A DNA stretch of 10,463 bases from positions 1 through 10,463 of the forward strand of contig CATKFJ010000168.1 of assembly GCA_949747725.1 (NCBI GenBank), given 5' to 3'. A program made the position numbers and the translations under genes. Origin of the DNA: an uncultured bacterium. GTDB taxonomy: Bacteria > Bacillota > Clostridia > Christensenellales > Pumilibacteraceae. Below the pieces are notes generated by a model that saw only the letters and a program-made list of their open reading frames with translations, did not search any database and was not told the origin of the DNA. Shown piece by piece: positions 6,310 to 10,463 of this stretch; position 1 is the stretch's first letter; every line of letters starts with the position of its first letter.

Positions 6310-6351
6310 AAAAAAGTCCCATCCTATCCATAACAGATAGAACGGGGCTTT
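6310..6351 (-). terminator. Rho-independent terminator of the LRR protein gene
   Basis: On the minus strand, GCCCCGTTCTATC (6348-6336) pairs with GATAGGATGGGAC (6328-6316) around the loop TGTTATG: 13 positions with one mismatch and two G-T pairs. The stem is followed by six T residues (6315-6310), and AAA before it can extend the pairing. It begins about 30 bases after the stop codon at 6379. Confidence 0.92.
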
Positions 6352-6378
6352 ATTTTGAGAATTATTCAAACAATTGCA

Positions 6379-9300
6379 TTACGCCTCTTCCGTATCTTCG
6401 GGCGGATAGCCTAAAACAACTCTGACAGTAGAATCGAGCTTATGTCCATTTTTTACACCTGTCCAGTGATTTTTCGCAGTCGTACCCTGCAACCAGCCAA
6501 CTGTCGCTGCGGTAGCAGAAGTCTTGATTTTACGAGTCTGCGTTCCGTTACCGAAGTAAATGGTTTGGGTGTTTGTCCAACCCTTGAAAACCTCTTTATT
6601 CACAGTCTGAACATTACCGCTTAACCAAATGTATTTTATGCCTGTACAATTTAAAAACGCATTATCGTCAAGTCTGGTTACATTATCGGGAATTGTTACG
6701 CGTTGCAAAGCTTTACATCCGTTAAACGTGTCTGAAGAAATAGTTTTAAGATTTCCATCTTCAATAACCACATTTTTCAAAGACAGACAATTTTGGAAAA
6801 TATTGGTGCCTAAGGTCGCGACAGATGACGGTATGACAATGGAAGTGATTGCAGACTCGTAAAAAGCGGAATTCGGTAATGCAGTAATGCCTTCCTCTAT
6901 CGTTACGTTAGTTAACGATGTACAAGATGCAAACGCACTTGCGCCGAGCGATGTAACTGTAGACGGAATCGTTACATTATTGAGAGCAGTACAGGATTTA
7001 AACGCATTTGCGCCGATAGTGGTAACCTTATTCAAATCGATGGACTCGAGCGTGGTATTTCCGTTAAACGCGTCCTTACCGATCGTTTTAAGGCTATCGG
7101 GAAGTTTAACCGACTTAACGGGAGCAATATTAACTTCGATTTTGTTCACGGTATCTTTGTTATATTTAAAGACATTTGCCGCGATCTCCGTAGTGCCGTC
7201 GCGGACTACGAAGTTTTCGGGAACGCCGGCAACCGCGACAAGCACGTTGTTCTTATATATCGCGCCATTTTCAGCCTCATAGCCGTTGGCAACTGTTATG
7301 GATTTAAGATTGGGGCAATTGCCGAAAACAGTATAGTCTATATTGGTGAGATTGCTTAAGTTGACCGATCTGAGACTATTGCAATTAGCGAATGCCGATA
7401 CGCCTACGGTTTCCACATATTCGAGATTTATGCTCTCTATGGCGCTGCCCGTAAACGCAAGCTTTTCTATAGTTGTCACCGACGGCGGCAAAATTATGCT
7501 TTTTACCACCTTATTATTTTCGAAAGCACGCTCGTTTATTTTGGTAACGCCGTTAATGACATTTATTTCCGAATATGCGCCGTATGAACCTATAAGATCT
7601 GTCTGGTTGTATATAGCGCCGTTATCCACAATAAATTTATCGCCTAATACCAAGTTGTGTAATTTGGGGCAATTGGTTATAGCGCCGTAGTACATAGTAG
7701 TTACTTTAGGTGCATATAATGTCTCCAAATTCAAACAATCCACAAATATCTGTTTAAATAGCAACCCCACTTTCGGCAAGCTAATTTCTTTAAGCTGAGT
7801 ACACCCACTGAATATTTCATAGGCGGCGGCTGAAGGCGATGGATTATTCGAACCAAGCACTGTAACGCTATCTAATTTAAGCTTTTCTAATGCTGCGCAT
7901 CCCTTAAACGCTTTTTCTTTTATCGTACTCAGTACCGAGCCTTCGCCAAACTCCACCGTTTTTAATCCTTTACATCCCTCGAACGCGCTCGATCCGATTT
8001 CCTGAATATTCGGCGACAACGTTACTTCTTTCAAATTCACGCAATACTTAAATATACTGCCCGGCAACGCGATAGCTTTTGTATTGTCTTCGCTAGCGCC
8101 TATATTTACTTTGGCAGACAACAGATTTTCACAGCTTTCAAATATGCTGTTACCCAATGGCGTCGTAACCGATTTTGTATACGCTACGCTATTCGGTATC
8201 GTGACCGAAGTCAAAGGAGTATTTTTAAAAGCATAATTGCCTATTTTGGTTACGTTCCGAAGTTCGATATCTTTAACGCCCGTACTCGCAAAAACATACT
8301 CTCCCAAAACCTTAACGTCTTTTATATCAACGGTTTCTTTGTTCTCGGCATTAGGGCTTTTTACGAAGTTTTCACATCCGTTAAAAGCGTAGTTGCCGAT
8401 CTCTCTTGCCCCCGAGAAATCGACTGTAGTCAGATTTTCGCAGCCCTCGAACGCGCCTTTTCCGGTTGCTCCGTTAGAGACTTTTACAGGCAACGCATCT
8501 TCGACTTCGTCTTCTCCTTCCGGGGTATAACCGAACACAATTTCTTGCAAATTCGTACAGCCCTTAAATGATGAAATTCCTATAGTAAACGCTGTCTGCG
8601 CGCTCGTAAGACCGTTTACGGTAGGATTCGCTCTGAACGGAATTTTAAGCGCCGTTATTGCCGTATTATTTTCAACGGCATTCGCGGCTATTCCCGTGGC
8701 TTCCGAATCTATAACAAGCTCGCCGCTGCCGTAGAATGCCGTAAGCTCCGTCTTGGTAAACTTGGTAGCGCTAATGGTCCTTGTATAGAATGCACCCTGT
8801 TGTGTAAAGAATACATTGCCGCGTTCGCCGGAAGTCGACACGGGTATGAATTTCAGATCCCTATTACAACCGTTAAACGCGCCTTTACCCATAGAGGTTA
8901 GCGTATCCAAAGTGACCTGTTTCAAATTCTCGCAACCCTTGAATGCCTGATCGCCGAGCGTACGCACATAACTTAAATCTATCGACGTTAATCCCGAGCA
9001 ACCTAAAAATGCCGTATGACCGATAGTATCAACTTTACTGCCGAAATTGACTGTTTTCAAATTATCGCAGTCTTTAAATGTATCGGCGCCGATAACCGTA
9101 ATGCCGGGGTAAGCGTCGCTACCGTTTATCGTAACGCTCGTAAGCGACGAACAGTTTGCAAATACTTCCGTTACAGTTGATTTTTGAACCGCCGCGGATG
9201 AAGCGCTTATCGCCGCGCCCAATTGTTTTAGACTGTCCGGTATATCAATGTTACGTATACCTGTACCGTAAAAAGCGCGTTTACCTATATATTGTATTCC

Positions 9301-10463
9301 TGCTTTTGCCGGATCGCCCGCAGTTCCGAAAGTAACGCTCGTAAGACTTGTTAATCCTTCGAATATGCTGTCGCCTATTGCCGTAACACGCGCAGGCAAT
9401 GTTATTTCGGAAATAGCTGTATTTACAAACGCGCTCTTGCCGATGTACATATCGGAACCGCCGTCGGCGATAGTTACGTCGGACAGACTACTGCAACCTG
9501 CAAATATATCAGCCTCGGCGCTTGCCGACCACGACGAACTCGTAGATCCGCCCATGCTTGTCACTTTTTGGGGAATAGTTATCTTTTTAAGCGAAGTGCA
9601 GTTTGCAAACGCTTCGTTGGAAATTTTTTCTACATTGCTGTTATCCGATAAAATAGATATATCGTAAAGCACGGGAGTCACGCCGTCCGACTCATAGCCT
9701 CTCCTACCGAGCGAGGAACAGTCGGCGAACGCTCTGACGCCTATCGTAACAATGCTGTTCGGAATACCGTACGCATACGACACGACGCCGCCGTCTATCT
9801 TTTTAACGCTTATATCCGTAAGGTTAGCCAAGCCGTCGAACGCATTATCGCCGATTGCCGTTATAGGAGAACCGTCGGGGAAAATTACTTGTTTAAGATT
9901 GGAGCAACCTGTAAAAGCCGACTTACCGACCGTGCTCAGCGTATTGTCGTTATAATTAGTAAATTCAACTTTGGTAAGAGATCTGCAATATGCAAATACG
10001 GACTCGCCCATAGTTTTTAATGTATCGGGCAATACGAATACATTTTCCTCGCCGTTTTGAGGCGCGGCATTGCCTACAAGCGCGGAACAGCCGTAGAACG
10101 CTTGATCGCTTAGCTCGAGCGTAGCAGTCCTTTGCTCAAAAGCTAAATACTTGAGTTGCGAGCATGCCGCAAACGCATTTTTGTTTATGGCAGTAACGCA
10201 AGCGGGTATTGTTACGCTTACAAGCTTTGTACCTCTAAACGCCTGAGCGGGAATGGAAGCGTATGAATATCCGTCCTCGAAATCGAGCGACGTAAGAGCC
10301 GAATTATAGAAAGCGCTATCGCCTAAATTAACCATACGTTCGGGCAACGTTACGCTTGATATACCTGTAGACGCAAACGCGCTCTTAAGTATGCTGAGCG
10401 GCAATCTGTAATCGACCTCATTGCCGTCTAAATCGTGCGCATTATCGAAAACAAGATTTTTGA
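6379..10463 (-). CDS. Giant BspA-like leucine-rich repeat surface protein (5' end outside window)
   Basis: The frame is open to the right edge, giving 1361 residues without a start. A TTG at 10404 is not the real start: it lies inside the frame, has no ribosome binding site, and the codons before it (KNLVFDNAHDLDGNEVDYR) continue the protein. Almost the whole length is built of about 43 leucine-rich repeats of the BspA/Treponema type, roughly 23 residues each, with the signature IG..AF.GC.SL..V.IP.SV. Three GAIY-type linkers interrupt the array (8665-8814, 7513-7632, 7156-7281). The C-terminus is a non-repeat cap ending GYPPEDTEEA, with no LPXTG motif or membrane anchor, so attachment must depend on the missing N-terminal part or other partners. 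Family members are cell-surface or secreted adhesins that bind host proteins or other bacteria; the ligand here is unknown. A strong terminator follows. Confidence 0.95.
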   Translation of the reverse strand, partial: KNLVFDNAHDLDGNEVDYRLPLSILKSAFASTGISSVTLPERMVNLGDSAFYNSALTSLDFEDGYSYASIPAQAFRGTKLVSVTIPACVTAINKNAFAACSQLKYLAFEQRTATLELSDQAFYGCSALVGNAAPQNGEENVFVLPDTLKTMGESVFAYCRSLTKVEFTNYNDNTLSTVGKSAFTGCSNLKQVIFPDGSPITAIGDNAFDGLANLTDISVKKIDGGVVSYAYGIPNSIVTIGVRAFADCSSLGRRGYESDGVTPVLYDISILSDNSNVEKISNEAFANCTSLKKITIPQKVTSMGGSTSSSWSASAEADIFAGCSSLSDVTIADGGSDMYIGKSAFVNTAISEITLPARVTAIGDSIFEGLTSLTSVTFGTAGDPAKAGIQYIGKRAFYGTGIRNIDIPDSLKQLGAAISASSAAVQKSTVTEVFANCSSLTSVTINGSDAYPGITVIGADTFKDCDNLKTVNFGSKVDTIGHTAFLGCSGLTSIDLSYVRTLGDQAFKGCENLKQVTLDTLTSMGKGAFNGCNRDLKFIPVSTSGERGNVFFTQQGAFYTRTISATKFTKTELTAFYGSGELVIDSEATGIAANAVENNTAITALKIPFRANPTVNGLTSAQTAFTIGISSFKGCTNLQEIVFGYTPEGEDEVEDALPVKVSNGATGKGAFEGCENLTTVDFSGAREIGNYAFNGCENFVKSPNAENKETVDIKDVKVLGEYVFASTGVKDIELRNVTKIGNYAFKNTPLTSVTIPNSVAYTKSVTTPLGNSIFESCENLLSAKVNIGASEDNTKAIALPGSIFKYCVNLKEVTLSPNIQEIGSSAFEGCKGLKTVEFGEGSVLSTIKEKAFKGCAALEKLKLDSVTVLGSNNPSPSAAAYEIFSGCTQLKEISLPKVGLLFKQIFVDCLNLETLYAPKVTTMYYGAITNCPKLHNLVLGDKFIVDNGAIYNQTDLIGSYGAYSEINVINGVTKINERAFENNKVVKSIILPPSVTTIEKLAFTGSAIESINLEYVETVGVSAFANCNSLRSVNLSNLTNIDYTVFGNCPNLKSITVANGYEAENGAIYKNNVLVAVAGVPENFVVRDGTTEIAANVFKYNKDTVNKIEVNIAPVKSVKLPDSLKTIGKDAFNGNTTLESIDLNKVTTIGANAFKSCTALNNVTIPSTVTSLGASAFASCTSLTNVTIEEGITALPNSAFYESAITSIVIPSSVATLGTNIFQNCLSLKNVVIEDGNLKTISSDTFNGCKALQRVTIPDNVTRLDDNAFLNCTGIKYIWLSGNVQTVNKEVFKGWTNTQTIYFGNGTQTRKIKTSATAATVGWLQGTTAKNHWTGVKNGHKLDSTVRVVLGYPPEDTEEA
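7156..7281 (-). other. GAIY-type linker module 3 in the LRR protein
   Basis: This linker reads YEAENGAIYKNNVLVAVAG, then VPENFVVRDGTTEIAANVF, before the LRR pattern resumes. It matches the common BspA-family linker of the form GA(I/L)Y followed by an L..V/Y stretch and then a strand, T.I and (A/V)F. It probably caps one LRR solenoid and starts the next. Confidence 0.7.
7513..7632 (-). other. GAIY-type linker module 2 in the LRR protein
   Basis: This linker reads FIVDNGAIYNQTDLIGSYGA, then YSEINVINGVTKINERAF, with the same order of elements as modules 1 and 3. It lies about 230 bases upstream of module 3, so only a few LRR units separate them. Confidence 0.7.
8665..8814 (-). other. GAIY-type linker module 1 in the LRR protein (diverged)
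   Basis: This is the most diverged linker. It reads FFTQQGAFYTRTISATKF, then LTAFYGSGELVIDSEATGIA, then ANAVENN. The GAFY element, the strand GELVID and the T.IAANAV ending match modules 2 and 3. An unusual extra stretch, NPTVNGLTSAQTAFTIGIS, follows before the next clear repeat. Confidence 0.6.

Larger units (their letters stand above)
6565..10463 (-). repeat. BspA-type leucine-rich repeat array (about 43 units)
   Basis: By eye, about 43 copies of the core [AVI]F..C or its variants occur at spacings of mostly 20-30 residues. Examples are KNAFAACSQLKYL, HTAFLGCSGLTSI, KGAFEGCENLTTV, ANAFKSCTALNNV and ASAFASCTSLTNV. The clearest units are near the C-terminal end. Several units replace the GC by ST or NT (KSAFVNTAISEI, NYAFKNTPLTSV), which is the usual shorter variant. 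Repeats near the C-terminus are the most alike, as in recent expansion of an LRR array. Confidence 0.93.

Noticed and set aside
6379..10463. Possible tandem DNA repeats or CRISPR-like array in the LRR gene
   Set aside because: The periodicity is at protein level, with diverged codons and one long open frame; there are no identical direct repeats with regular spacers.

Overview
The window reads as a piece of a Bacillota (Clostridia-like) chromosome, probably from an uncultured gut lineage. The reasons are a Gram-positive-type RpoB, strong AGGAG-type ribosome binding sites, textbook sigma-A promoters, rho-independent terminators, and secreted proteins carrying SipW/TasA-type N-termini, InlB-type B repeats and BspA-type leucine-rich repeats. 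The lineage is inferred from these traits; there is no marker here that names a genus.

All convincing genes are on the minus strand, so transcription runs from high to low coordinates. In that order: (1) 10463-6379 is the 3' part of a giant BspA-like leucine-rich repeat surface protein whose 5' end lies outside the window, closed by a strong terminator at 6310-6351. (2) A near-perfect sigma-A promoter at 6212-6240 drives a 1113-residue secreted modular protein (6176-2835). It has a SipW-like signal region, several beta-sandwich-like modules and three InlB-type B repeats. (3) After 128 bp comes a 188-residue Ala/Thr-rich secreted protein (2706-2140) whose N-terminus matches that of the large protein around the predicted cleavage site. 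A terminator at 1987-2017 follows. (4) An intergenic stretch of about 740 bp holds four copies of a dispersed extragenic repeat, then a second strong promoter (1679-1707) and a leader of about 270 nt. (5) rpoB starts at 1400 and runs off the left edge after 466 codons.

Genes 2 and 3 probably form one transcription unit. The shared SFA-AW signal motif suggests that both exported products are handled by the same signal peptidase and may assemble together at the cell surface, in the manner of TasA-like matrix proteins. That is a hypothesis from sequence pattern only. The LRR protein is a separate transcription unit but fits the same theme of surface and host or matrix interaction. The placement is unusual: rpoB normally follows rplJ-rplL, whereas here it has its own promoter and long leader behind a surface-protein cluster and a repeat-rich junction.
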